Shown here: positions 10,253 to 17,908 of the stretch, one piece after another
Layout: every line of letters begins with the position of its first letter
Numbering within the stretch: the first letter of the stretch is position 1
Notes under the pieces: model-generated
The model's database searches: none
Seen by the model: the letters and a program-made list of their open reading frames with translations, nothing else
Told to the model about the DNA's origin: nothing
Assembly (NCBI GenBank): GCA_030595125.1
Contig: JAUVDV010000039.1
Coordinates: forward strand, 1 to 48,904
Reading direction: 5' to 3'
Source of the DNA: Deltaproteobacteria bacterium
GTDB taxonomy: Bacteria; Myxococcota_A; Polyangia; JAAYKL01
Length of the DNA stretch: 48,904 nucleotides
Program-made: the position numbers and the translations under genes

Positions 10253-10369
10253 TCATAAGGAGAGGAACTCGTCAGGTGTGAGACCCGCGCCGCGTACAAT
10301 TGCTCTCATCGTTCCTTCCGGGATGGTGCCAGGGTGGTTTAAGGGAGCGGATCGCCGTCCTCCATGTAC
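10253..10369 (-). pseudogene. HicA toxin remnant (C-terminal part only)
   Basis: Immediately after, and overlapping, the end of the HicB gene, another minus-strand frame encodes NHPGTIPEGTMRAIVRGAGL followed by TPDEFLSL and a stop at 10253-10255. This matches the C-terminal half of HicA mRNA-interferase toxins (HPGK-IPxGTLRxILRxAGLTxEEF). The frame has no start codon and lacks the HicA N-terminal half with its catalytic histidine. I read it as a toxin destroyed by deletion, leaving the antitoxin. The similarity may extend a few residues into the hicB overlap (to about 10369). The alternative, a chance match, seems unlikely given the position beside HicB. Confidence 0.5.
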
Positions 10370-10524
10370 GACTCGATCAGCTTCCGCGCTCCGTCCTGAG
10401 CGATCTCTACGGCCTCCGCCACCGTTCGTCCTTGCGCGACCAGTCCAGGAAGTACGTCACTCGTCGCAAGGTACCCGCCCTCTTTTAGCGCCTCTATCTT
10501 CAGGGGTACAATCGTTTCACTCAT
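10339..10524 (-). CDS. hicB: HicB-family antitoxin (orphan)
   Basis: A 61-residue protein starting at MSETIVPLKIEAL. It has the HicB N-terminal fold pattern (GGYLATSDVLPGLVAQGRTVAEAVEIAQDGARKLIESY): a partially degraded RNase H-like domain that neutralises HicA. No C-terminal DNA-binding extension is visible. An in-frame upstream ATG at 10587 would add 21 residues without HicB similarity, so I prefer the start at 10524. In intact pairs HicB blocks its HicA toxin; here only a HicA fragment follows, so the protein is probably an orphan antitoxin. It lies 90 bases after tadC on the same strand. Confidence 0.7.
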   Translation of the reverse strand: MSETIVPLKIEALKEGGYLATSDVLPGLVAQGRTVAEAVEIAQDGARKLIESYMEDGDPLP

Positions 10525-10614
10525 GGTAGCTGTATTGTAACAGGTACACGGCTGTGCGCATATGCATAATGAAAATGTCGTCATCAAGTAATGTCCTCCA
10601 TTGTACGTGCAGAC

Positions 10615-11511
10615 CTAAAACAACTCACCGCGCAGCCATTTGATGACAAAGGGTCCCAGGAGGACGACGAAGACGCAGGCGAAGATGAGCATGAGTGGCC
10701 CCAGGATGAGTACGGCCGCGCGTGCTGCGGCCTGCTCTGCGGCCTGGGTGCGACGGGAGCGCATGACCCCGGCCTGGATACTGAGGACTTTCGCCAGCGG
10801 CGTGCCCTGCTTCTCGGCCTGCACCACTGCGGCGACGAACTGCCGAATAGCAGAATCTGGAACCCGCGTGGAGAGGTCAGAGAGCGCCGACTTCCTGGAG
10901 TGGCCCAGATCCAGTTTCCGGAGGATGTGATGAAGCTCGAACCGCAGGGGCTCTCTCTTTCCCATTCGATCGGTGACCTGTCGAAGGGCTCCAGGGAAGT
11001 CCACGCCGGCCTGCATCGCCAGGGATGCGAGATCGATGGCGTGAGGTAGACGTCGACAGATGGTTCGAATTCGTCGACGGATCGTTTCGTCCAGTTTGAA
11101 CCAGGGGATGGCGGCGCCGACTATCGCGCCGAGGACCGCGCCGGATCCTGCGGAACCCACCGAGAGGGCGGCGAACGACCCTCCCACGATCAGACAAGAA
11201 GCAGCAGAAAATACGTTCAATGAGAGATACTCGTTCACATCCAGACCCAGGGGATGACCGGCGATGACGAGCTTGGTCCTGATAGTTTCTTTGAGATTGG
11301 CAAGCGGTATACGTTCGATCTCACGGGCGATGGAGCGGATGAACGGATCGAGCAGCCGAAACCAGGGAGTTTCGTCGAGGGCGGCCCTGCGTCGCTCTCC
11401 GCGTTCGCCGGTGAGTTCTTCGAGAGCCAGCCCGTGGGGCCACAACCCGAAAAGCACGAGGGCGCTGCAAGCAGCGGTGAAAACCGGCCCCCCAAAGACG
11501 AGCGTCATCAT
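10615..11511 (-). CDS. tadC: TadC-like inner-membrane secretion protein (T2SSF domain)
   Basis: A 298-residue membrane protein of the GspF/TadC type, an inner-membrane platform component of Tad/Flp-type pilus or secretion machines. A hydrophobic N terminus, a paired hydrophobic stretch about residues 100-145 and a C-terminal hairpin (AAVLILGPLMLIFACVFVVL) flank a cytoplasmic T2SSF domain containing LPHAIDLASLAMQAGVDFPGAL and the paired motif VVQAEKQGTPLAKVL. The start ATG at 11511 overlaps the tadB stop (ATGA); a longer frame upstream lies inside tadB and is not needed. Together with cpaF and tadB it forms a compact three-gene unit. No pilin, prepilin peptidase or secretin lies alongside, so the remaining parts must be elsewhere if the machine is complete. 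Confidence 0.87.
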   Translation of the reverse strand: MMTLVFGGPVFTAACSALVLFGLWPHGLALEELTGERGERRRAALDETPWFRLLDPFIRSIAREIERIPLANLKETIRTKLVIAGHPLGLDVNEYLSLNVFSAASCLIVGGSFAALSVGSAGSGAVLGAIVGAAIPWFKLDETIRRRIRTICRRLPHAIDLASLAMQAGVDFPGALRQVTDRMGKREPLRFELHHILRKLDLGHSRKSALSDLSTRVPDSAIRQFVAAVVQAEKQGTPLAKVLSIQAGVMRSRRTQAAEQAAARAAVLILGPLMLIFACVFVVLLGPFVIKWLRGELF

Positions 11512-12353
11512 ATGTCCACCGCCATTATCTTGCGTATGAGGGCCACCGCGGAGATTTCCAACATCGCCGCGATGCCGAGCAGAATCCACCCGATCGGATC
11601 ATGCCAGAGGGGTTCGAGCCAGGTTGGATCGATCTTGTGCAGGGCGAGCGTCAGAAACGGGGGAACCAGCCCCATCACCAGGGCCTGGCTCCTTCCCTCG
11701 GCGGTTTTGGTCCTGATCACGCCTTCCAGTCGCGACATCTCCCGAATGGAGCGGGCGGTTTCCTCCAGGATCCCGGAGAGATTACCGCCGGTCTTTCGCC
11801 CCATGATAGCTGCCGCCACCGCTGCGTGAAGTCCGGGGATATCGAGCCTGTTGGCGAGAGAGGTGAGCGCTTCGTCCAGAGGACGTCCGAGTCTGACCTC
11901 GGCCATTACGTCACCGATCTCTTCTCCCATAGGCTGCTCCAGGTGCTTTTTCAGGTAGCCCAGTGCGTCGCCCAGGTTAGGCATTGTGCGAAGGGCGTTG
12001 GCCAGCGCGGTCAGAGTTTCGTCCAGTTGATCCGTGAGGCGGAACAGTCGTTTTTCGGATGCCGCAGAGAGCAGCCAGGGAGGCAGGATCAACACGGCGA
12101 GAGCCGCCCCCGCGGGGATGAGATTGTGCGAGCAAGCGGCCGCTGCTGCCAGGACGGACGATGCGGCGATCTGCGCCGCCGGGAAACGACGGTATCGAGG
12201 GTGGAGTCGATTGAACTCGGATCGCGAGTTCCACCAGGATACGTAGCGCAGGTAGGGAGAGAGGATCGCCGGTGAAGAGGAAGCCGCAACGAGGGCGAAA
12301 GTCACTGCGGCGGCAATGAAGGATGCGGAGCACAGGGAGATGCCGAAGGTCAT
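11508..12353 (-). CDS. tadB: TadB-like inner-membrane secretion protein (T2SSF domain)
   Basis: A 281-residue membrane protein of the TadB family, the second GspF-like platform protein of Tad/Flp systems. N-terminal membrane helices lie at about residues 5-25 and 60-90; the cytoplasmic T2SSF domain includes LDETLTALANALRTMPNLGDAL and VAAAIMGRKTGGNLSGIL, and the C terminus has two further helices (ALVMGLVPPFLTLAL, GWILLGIAAMLEISAVAL). I chose ATG 12353, which overlaps the cpaF stop by ATGA; the same frame is open further upstream only as a shadow of cpaF. It ends overlapping tadC, so cpaF-tadB-tadC are translated as a coupled set, as in canonical tad operons. Confidence 0.9.
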   Translation of the reverse strand: MTFGISLCSASFIAAAVTFALVAASSSPAILSPYLRYVSWWNSRSEFNRLHPRYRRFPAAQIAASSVLAAAAACSHNLIPAGAALAVLILPPWLLSAASEKRLFRLTDQLDETLTALANALRTMPNLGDALGYLKKHLEQPMGEEIGDVMAEVRLGRPLDEALTSLANRLDIPGLHAAVAAAIMGRKTGGNLSGILEETARSIREMSRLEGVIRTKTAEGRSQALVMGLVPPFLTLALHKIDPTWLEPLWHDPIGWILLGIAAMLEISAVALIRKIMAVDI

Positions 12354-13873
12354 GACCCCGCCCTGGTGAAAGAGGGGAGCCATCCGGTGGCGCACAGGAA
12401 CGACTCCCCTTCCTGGTCCGGTCCGCCCGCGACCAGCCGGAAAATCTCGCTGGTGTTGATCCCACCATTGTCCCCCATTCCTACCACCTCGGCGATAGAC
12501 GTGATCCTCCGGGAGCCGTCCGGCATGCGCGCTTGCTGGACTACGAGGTTTACGGCGGCGGCTATCTGCTCTCTGATGGCCCGGGACGGAAGATCGAGCC
12601 CCGCCATGAGCGAGAGGGTTTCGAGGCGGGAGAGGGCTTCTCTGGGAGAGTTTGCGTGGGTGGTGGTCAATGAACCGTCGTGGCCAGTGTTCATGGCCTG
12701 TAGCATATCGAGGGCCTCGCCGCCGCGGCACTCCCCGACGACGATTCGATCGGGCCTCATCCGCAGGGCGTTTCTGACAAGGTCCCTGATCGTGACCTGT
12801 CCCTTGCCCTCGGCGTTGGGAGGGCGGGTTTCCAGGGTGACAACGTGTGGCTGCGGGAGCCGCAGCTCTGCCGCGTCCTCGATAGTGACTATTCGTTCCC
12901 CGGATGGGATGGCGGCGGCGAGCACATTGAGGAGGGTGGTCTTGCCGGATCCGGTTCCTCCCGAGATGACGATGTTGTGTCTGGCCGTAACGGCGGCAAA
13001 GAGGAAGTCTGCTACCTGGCGATCGAGAGTCTTGTATCGAATGAGATCCTCGATCGAAAGGGGCGTCGACGCGAACTTTCGGATGGTGATGGCCGGACCG
13101 CGGATGGCCAGCGGCGGTATTATGGCGTTGACCCTCGAGCCGTCTGCCAATCGGGCGTCGACCATGGGGGAGGCCTCGTCGATGCGGCGGCCCAGCGGGG
13201 TGACTATTCTCTCGATGATGGTGCGGACCGAGTCCTCCGATGTGAAACACATGCGAGATTTCTCCAGGCGCCCGTCCCGTTCCACATAGACGTTCTCGGG
13301 GTCGATCACCATGATCTCCGAGATGCTGTCATCTGCCAGCAGTCCCTCGATGGGCCCGAGCCCGAGAGCTTCGTTTGCGAGGTCCGTTACGAGTGACGTC
13401 CTCTCATCGCCCACCGGGATACCCTCCCGGTGAAGGAGCCTTTCGAGGGCGGCCTCCACTCTGGGTCTAAGTTCTTCGCCCTTCGCGTCCACGGAGCCGA
13501 GATCTATGTGTTCGATCAGGCCTTCGAGTACCCGCCGTCGCAGGGCGGGGTGATCCTGTTTTGGATCGTCGTTGTCGGCTCGTCGGGGAACGAGGGTGAA
13601 CGGGGAGATGCCGATCTCCGTTCCAAAAGGCGCCTCGAAGTGGTTGTCCGCAGGTTCCGCGTCCAGGAGAATACCGTTTGGAGAGAGATTTTTTACCGAT
13701 ACTCCCGATTTTGAGGCGACCATGATCGCGTGTTTGCGCGAAACCCCCCGGCTGTCGAGGACGATGCCGGAATCCACGGACCTGCCCACCGAGATCTCCA
13801 TTTCCAGGGGGAAAGACTGTTCACCGATCATCTCTGCGCCAAGGCGGATATCGATTGTTACCGTGTTGTTCAT
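12350..13873 (-). CDS. cpaF: FHA-CpaF fusion: secretion ATPase with N-terminal phosphothreonine-binding domain
   Basis: A 507-residue CpaF/TadA-type hexameric ATPase that would power assembly or secretion at the TadB/TadC platform. The C-terminal ATPase (about residues 110-507) has Walker A GGTGSGKT at 305-312, IVTIEDAAELRLPQ (Asp box), VGECRGGEALDML (Walker B region) and a conserved TTTHANSPREAL segment. Unusually, residues 1-98 are a complete FHA domain: VGRSVDSGIVLD, SRKHA and NLSPNGILL, which place the conserved Gly-Arg, Ser, His and Asn residues that bind phosphothreonine. The start MNNTVT at 13873 begins exactly at the FHA domain; upstream codons in the frame are the antisense of a linker-lipoprotein gene and were rejected. 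Regulation by a Ser/Thr kinase such as the one at 6329-7474 is plausible. Confidence 0.94.
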   Translation of the reverse strand: MNNTVTIDIRLGAEMIGEQSFPLEMEISVGRSVDSGIVLDSRGVSRKHAIMVASKSGVSVKNLSPNGILLDAEPADNHFEAPFGTEIGISPFTLVPRRADNDDPKQDHPALRRRVLEGLIEHIDLGSVDAKGEELRPRVEAALERLLHREGIPVGDERTSLVTDLANEALGLGPIEGLLADDSISEIMVIDPENVYVERDGRLEKSRMCFTSEDSVRTIIERIVTPLGRRIDEASPMVDARLADGSRVNAIIPPLAIRGPAITIRKFASTPLSIEDLIRYKTLDRQVADFLFAAVTARHNIVISGGTGSGKTTLLNVLAAAIPSGERIVTIEDAAELRLPQPHVVTLETRPPNAEGKGQVTIRDLVRNALRMRPDRIVVGECRGGEALDMLQAMNTGHDGSLTTTHANSPREALSRLETLSLMAGLDLPSRAIREQIAAAVNLVVQQARMPDGSRRITSIAEVVGMGDNGGINTSEIFRLVAGGPDQEGESFLCATGWLPSFTRAGS

Positions 13874-14036
13874 GGGTGGGTTGCATGGCAAGACCGATGC
13901 CAGGGCGGTCATCCAGTATCTACCGGGGGTTGTGGGATATCGAGCGGCGGCGGCGCGCGGCGGACGGCGGATTCCCGGCCGGTTTCGCCTTTGCGGGAGC
14001 TTTCTGATACCATCGAATCTCGCAAAAGGGGATTCC

Positions 14037-15578
14037 ATGGAGAAACGTGAGATCGTTAAACGATGGGTGCTCGTCGCGGTGCTGGCTGCCGTTGGCGTCG
14101 TGATCTGGTCCTGTTCGGACGGGGGCGGCGTGGATGCGGACGCCGGGATCGATGCCGGGACCGACGCCGACACCGATGGCGACACCGACACCGACACAGA
14201 CTCGGACAGCGACACCGATACGGATCCATTCTTCGGTATCGTCTCTCCTGCCGACGGCTACGGCGTGCTCGGCAGCGTCAATGTGGTGGTCGAGGTCGCC
14301 GCGATAGAGATCGATGAAGTGCGGTTCTTCCTCGACGACGAAACGGAGCCGTACTGTGTCGACGAACCCGAGTACATGAACTGTTTCTTCGATCTGTCTG
14401 CCTCGGATGTCGGCGCGACCCACGAGATCACCGCCGTGGGCGTGTTCGGCGAGGATGAGGTGGCCAGCGACAGCATCACTGTTGAGCGCGTGGCCGAGAT
14501 GAGCGAGATCTGCATGGACACTGATAGTCAGGACGAGGTGCTGGTCACCTGCCTCGAACAGCTCGACGGCGGCCTGGCGGCTGGTAACATCGGCGACTCC
14601 TACGACAATCGGGACGGAGACCACACTACTCTCAACACCTCCAACCACCCGGACGTGACCTACCTGCATCTGGGCTACGGATACGGCGGGCTCGGCGGCG
14701 CTACAGAGAACCAGGACCCGCTGGCCCCGCTGGTGGGCAACGCCTCTCTGTGCATCACCGCAGATGCGGGTTGGTGCGAGGGCATGGTCAGGTTCATGTT
14801 GCGCTCCGGCATGTCAGGGACGTTCTTTGATCTCTACACCGGTAGCAACTTCTACTGGTTCCCCGAGCACACAGACCACGACACCGAGGATCTGGCGTTC
14901 TACATGGTGCCGTTCACAAACAGCTCACAGGGATCGTCCGGATCGGAGATGGACGAGATGGGCAAGTGGTTCTATTCGCTGGCCGCGCTGGCTCCTGACA
15001 CGAAGCTGGCGCTCGAGGAGTCGGGGACGCTGATGCCGGCGATCCAGATGGCCTTCCGGCGCACCCGCGTCGCCACGGACAGCGAGTACATGTCACCTCT
15101 GGCCCACGCCAACGCGTTCGACAACGTGGACAACGCCCACGAGATGGTGCGGATGGTCAACCTGATGCAACCGGACAACATCCCGCCAATGGTCGAACTC
15201 GAGGTGATCGACGAGACCTGGACGGCAGGCGAGCAGGAATTCACAACACCGGTGGCGATCGCCCGCCACTGGGAGGGCGACACCGAAACGCCCCGGGCGA
15301 TCACGGTAAGCGCGGCCGGCTCGTTCGATCCCAACGATCGTGAACTATCTTATCACTGGGTGATTGTTCGCGGTGATCCGAGTCTGATCCATCTGACCCC
15401 GCTCGACGAGCGCTGGACCGAGGTGGAGATCGAGTTCGAGTGGCACGCGGAGGAGACCATCACTATCGGCATCGAGGACCGTGTCTCCACCCTGGCCGTG
15501 GTCGGTGTGTTCGTGCACAACGACGTTTACTTCTCCGCCCCCGCCTTCGTCAGCTCGTCAACCTCAGACGACCTCTGA
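14037..15578 (+). CDS. Large secreted lipoprotein with Asp/Thr linker, Ig-like and PKD-like domains
   Basis: A 513-residue protein. The start at 14037 has AAAAGGGG just upstream; longer frames to the left run through the cpaF gene and were rejected. A signal peptide ends in VIWSC (lipidated cysteine about residue 25). A low-complexity Asp/Thr/Ser linker of about 35 residues follows, then an Ig-like beta domain (GIVSPADGYGVLGSVNVVVE, about 65-150), a central region of about 250 residues of unknown fold, and a C-terminal PKD-like domain (SAAGSFDPNDRELSYHWVI). The protein is probably anchored to the outer membrane with its domains outside. The centre contains helical stretches and His/Asp/Glu residues (HTDHDTEDL) but I recognise no enzyme motif. 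It heads a run of four plus-strand lipoprotein genes. Confidence 0.85.
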   Translation: MEKREIVKRWVLVAVLAAVGVVIWSCSDGGGVDADAGIDAGTDADTDGDTDTDTDSDSDTDTDPFFGIVSPADGYGVLGSVNVVVEVAAIEIDEVRFFLDDETEPYCVDEPEYMNCFFDLSASDVGATHEITAVGVFGEDEVASDSITVERVAEMSEICMDTDSQDEVLVTCLEQLDGGLAAGNIGDSYDNRDGDHTTLNTSNHPDVTYLHLGYGYGGLGGATENQDPLAPLVGNASLCITADAGWCEGMVRFMLRSGMSGTFFDLYTGSNFYWFPEHTDHDTEDLAFYMVPFTNSSQGSSGSEMDEMGKWFYSLAALAPDTKLALEESGTLMPAIQMAFRRTRVATDSEYMSPLAHANAFDNVDNAHEMVRMVNLMQPDNIPPMVELEVIDETWTAGEQEFTTPVAIARHWEGDTETPRAITVSAAGSFDPNDRELSYHWVIVRGDPSLIHLTPLDERWTEVEIEFEWHAEETITIGIEDRVSTLAVVGVFVHNDVYFSAPAFVSSSTSDDL

Positions 15579-15597
15579 CCGATCGAACAAAGGATGT
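15562..15597 (+). repeat. Direct repeat, copy 1 (3' end of lipoprotein gene plus leader)
   Basis: The 15 bases CCTCAGACGACCTCT end the lipoprotein gene at 15578. The repeat continues, less perfectly, as a GAACAA...AGGAT block before the next gene. The same arrangement recurs at 16738-16774. Confidence 0.7.
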
Positions 15598-15601
15598 AGA
15601 A

Positions 15602-15937
15602 GTGAAAAAACTACAAATATTTATTACGGCATGTTTCATCGTGTGTTTTGGATGTGGCGATGAAGAAGAAGAACAGGCCGTGACCGCAGAGACCATCGAC
15701 GAAATGATTGGCACCGTATGTGAGCAGATTCTGGATTGTGAATCCACCATGAGTCTTGAAGAATGCCGGGAGGATCTGGACTACTTCGTCGGTTGCGTTA
15801 CCACTGATGAGTGTTTCGTGATCGCGAACGATTACCTCGAATGCTTGTACGACTACAATGAGTGTATTGACGGTGACTACATCGTCGGCGCCGAATGCGA
15901 CGAGCTGGAGGAGCTTGTAGAAGATTGTTGCGCTTGA
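15602..15937 (+). CDS. Small cysteine-rich acidic lipoprotein, GTG start
   Basis: A 111-residue protein. The frame contains no usable ATG; GTG at 15602 is preceded by AAAGGA at a good distance, and the resulting N terminus (VKKLQIFITACFIVCFGC) is a proper lipoprotein signal. The mature protein is strongly acidic, with ten further cysteines spaced regularly (TVC, LDC, EEC, VGC, DEC, LEC, NEC, AEC, DCC), suggesting a disulfide-stabilised helical bundle outside the inner membrane. No family is recognised. It lies 23 bases after the preceding lipoprotein gene and 36 before the next, so all three are likely cotranscribed. Confidence 0.72.
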   Translation: MKKLQIFITACFIVCFGCGDEEEEQAVTAETIDEMIGTVCEQILDCESTMSLEECREDLDYFVGCVTTDECFVIANDYLECLYDYNECIDGDYIVGAECDELEELVEDCCA

Positions 15938-15973
15938 AGTGATACAGGGAAACGCGGAGGAGTCAGAGTAGTC

Positions 15974-16687
15974 ATGATACGATTAGCTCAAATTTTCACG
16001 ATTGTCGGTTGCCTTCTGGTCGTCGTTTCTTGTGATCGGCAATCGGACATATCGGTTGAGGAGGCGTGCGAAGGCGCGATAGCTTTCTCTGTGACGCCGC
16101 TCGATTCATCTGCTCGAAGTGAGTTCGAGAACCTTATCGAGGATTTGGCTTTGTCTCAGAGCACTGACGACGAACCATGCGGTGAATACGCGTTTAATGC
16201 CGCCGATGAAATGGTACAAAACGCCATTATTGGATCCCATCTGCCCCACGAAGAGCTGACCGAATTCGGTCATTCACAAGAGTGGTTCACCGGTTCGGCC
16301 AGCCAGCCGGCTGCTTGCGTTTCTCTCAGAGTGAAGGTCAACCGTCGAGTCTGTGACACAGCAACCGTTTCATGGAAAGATCTCTCGGTTATCTGGCACG
16401 CTGACGGGGTGCTGGATGAAGTCGAGAGTGACTGCGGTGGTCTTGTGGATTATCGAAATCCGATCAAGAACTGCGACGGCGATTTGTGGACACTCGAAAA
16501 CTGCGGCGGCATTTTTTCGAGCGGCGGTGAGTACGTTTTCGAATTCTACGATAGCGAAAAAAAATTCGTCAAAGGTATCATGGCGCTGTGTGAGCCGACG
16601 CAGACCTACTATTTCACTCCAGTTTGTGATGACCATCTACCAAACGGTATGGATACCCTGTGTGGGATAGACTTCTGTAGCGACTAA
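15974..16687 (+). CDS. Predicted lipoprotein, function unknown
   Basis: A 237-residue protein with a lipoprotein signal (MIRLAQIFTIVGCLLVVVSC, lipidated cysteine at residue 20) and a GGAGGAG ribosome site about ten bases before the ATG. The mature part is mixed alpha/beta with about nine cysteines, several paired (CEGA, PCGEYA, DCGG, NCDGD, NCGG, CGIDFC), consistent with an exported disulfide-bonded domain. I recognise no family. A run of eight adenines at about 16557-16564 inside the gene could be prone to slippage, but the frame is intact. It follows the small cysteine-rich lipoprotein gene and precedes a repeat of the upstream cassette's 3' end. Confidence 0.77.
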   Translation: MIRLAQIFTIVGCLLVVVSCDRQSDISVEEACEGAIAFSVTPLDSSARSEFENLIEDLALSQSTDDEPCGEYAFNAADEMVQNAIIGSHLPHEELTEFGHSQEWFTGSASQPAACVSLRVKVNRRVCDTATVSWKDLSVIWHADGVLDEVESDCGGLVDYRNPIKNCDGDLWTLENCGGIFSSGGEYVFEFYDSEKKFVKGIMALCEPTQTYYFTPVCDDHLPNGMDTLCGIDFCSD

Positions 16688-16737
16688 GATGAAGAGAAGC
16701 CCTTGGGGACTTCAGAAGTTCGCTAATCGACCGGGCA

Positions 16738-16774
16738 CCTCAGACGACCTCTAACTCCTGAACAAGGAAAGGAT
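16738..16774 (+). repeat. Direct repeat, copy 2 (orphan 3' end of a lipoprotein gene)
   Basis: CCTCAGACGACCTCT recurs here, followed by TAA and a GAACAAGG...AGGAT block resembling the leader at 15577-15597. In frame it would read TSDDL-stop, the same C terminus as the lipoprotein at 14037-15578. No gene of that type precedes it, so this looks like the leftover tail of a duplicated or deleted paralogue that now serves as the leader of the next gene. Confidence 0.6.
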
Positions 16775-16780
16775 AAAACA

Positions 16781-17908
16781 ATGATCAAGAAAGCAGCTCT
16801 CATTTTCACCGTGGTTCTCTTTGCCATTGCCTGCAATGACGACACAGACCCCGACAACACCCCGGACGGTGGATCCGACGGTGGATCACTCCCTGATGAT
16901 TGTACAATCGTCGAGATTGTTGACGACATTACAACCAATACAACCTGGACCGATGGCAATGTCTACGTCATCCGCGCCTGGGACTTTTATGTCGAGGCCA
17001 CGCTTACCGTGGAGCCCGGAGTGGTCGTCAAATTCCACCCCGGCGATGGACCGTATCTCATGTTAGGCGATGGAGGCACTATCGTGGCCGAGGGAACAGC
17101 CGCGAAACCGATCATCTGGACTTCCTACAAAGATGACAGCCACTGCGGCGATACCAACGGCGATGAAGCAGCCACCTCTGCCGCCGCCACAGATTGGCAC
17201 ACCCTGGATACAAACGGCGAAGACGGATCATCCTTTGTCTACAATGAATTCTATTATGGCGGTGGCGGATCTTACAGGACCAGCCTCCACCTCTCTGCCT
17301 TGTCTTCGGCCAGTGTACAGAACTGCACCTTCGCTCATGGGGATGGGGGAAAGGTCGGCGATTTCTATTATGGAACGTTGTCAGCCAACGAATCTCCAGC
17401 AACCACGGTCATCAACGACAACGTGTTCTTTGACAACAACTTGCCTCTCTCGATAAGCACACTCTTCTGCCTGGATGCCTCCAACACCTTCAGCGATCCG
17501 GCTGATGCGAACGTTGCGAATACCATGAATGGGATTTTTGTAGAGAACACAACGGACTATATCATCAGCGCTATTTCATGGGACGAGACAGAAGTTGCGT
17601 ACGTGATTAACGACAATGATTTCTGGATCGAAGAAGGTGGCGGTTCGCTCACTCTGGCTGACGATGTCGTGGTCAAGTTCACCGCCGATGGAGAGATCGT
17701 CTACGACGGGTCAAACATCAATAACCATGACGGCGCGGGCGTGGCCTTCACCTCATTTCGGGACGATACCCTCAAGGGCGACACCAACGGTGACGAAGCC
17801 GCGACCAGCCCCTCGGACGGCGACTGGGGCGGAATATGCGACAACAGTGTCCCCGTCGGAGATGACTGCCACGAGACCTGGACCAATATCTATTACGATT
17901 CTTACTAG
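16781..17908 (+). CDS. Secreted lipoprotein with parallel beta-helix-like repeats
   Basis: A 375-residue lipoprotein (signal MIKKAALIFTVVLFAIAC, cysteine 18) with a short Asp/Gly/Ser linker. Two related halves are seen: each contains a stretch like VYVIRAWDFYVEATLTVEPG or YVINDNDFWIEEGGGSLTL, followed by VVVKF and then a copy of the motif TSYKDD..GDTNGDEAATS or TSFRDD..GDTNGDEAATS. This layout, with short beta strands and DGGTIVAEGTAAKPIIWTS-like turns, resembles right-handed parallel beta-helix surface proteins. Catalytic residues of polysaccharide lyases are not recognisable. The end overlaps the convergent PilZ-protein gene by 4 bases. An AAGGAAAGG ribosome site lies within the repeated leader. 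It is probably surface exposed, by inference from the signal. Confidence 0.85.
   Translation: MIKKAALIFTVVLFAIACNDDTDPDNTPDGGSDGGSLPDDCTIVEIVDDITTNTTWTDGNVYVIRAWDFYVEATLTVEPGVVVKFHPGDGPYLMLGDGGTIVAEGTAAKPIIWTSYKDDSHCGDTNGDEAATSAAATDWHTLDTNGEDGSSFVYNEFYYGGGGSYRTSLHLSALSSASVQNCTFAHGDGGKVGDFYYGTLSANESPATTVINDNVFFDNNLPLSISTLFCLDASNTFSDPADANVANTMNGIFVENTTDYIISAISWDETEVAYVINDNDFWIEEGGGSLTLADDVVVKFTADGEIVYDGSNINNHDGAGVAFTSFRDDTLKGDTNGDEAATSPSDGDWGGICDNSVPVGDDCHETWTNIYYDSY

Noticed and set aside
13874-14215. N-terminal extension of the cpaF frame
   Set aside because: It runs through the 5' half of the divergent lipoprotein gene and is low complexity; the FHA domain begins at the ATG at 13873.
16557-16564. 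Run of eight adenines as a phase-variation tract in a lipoprotein gene
   Set aside because: The frame is intact and a single short run gives no evidence of switching.
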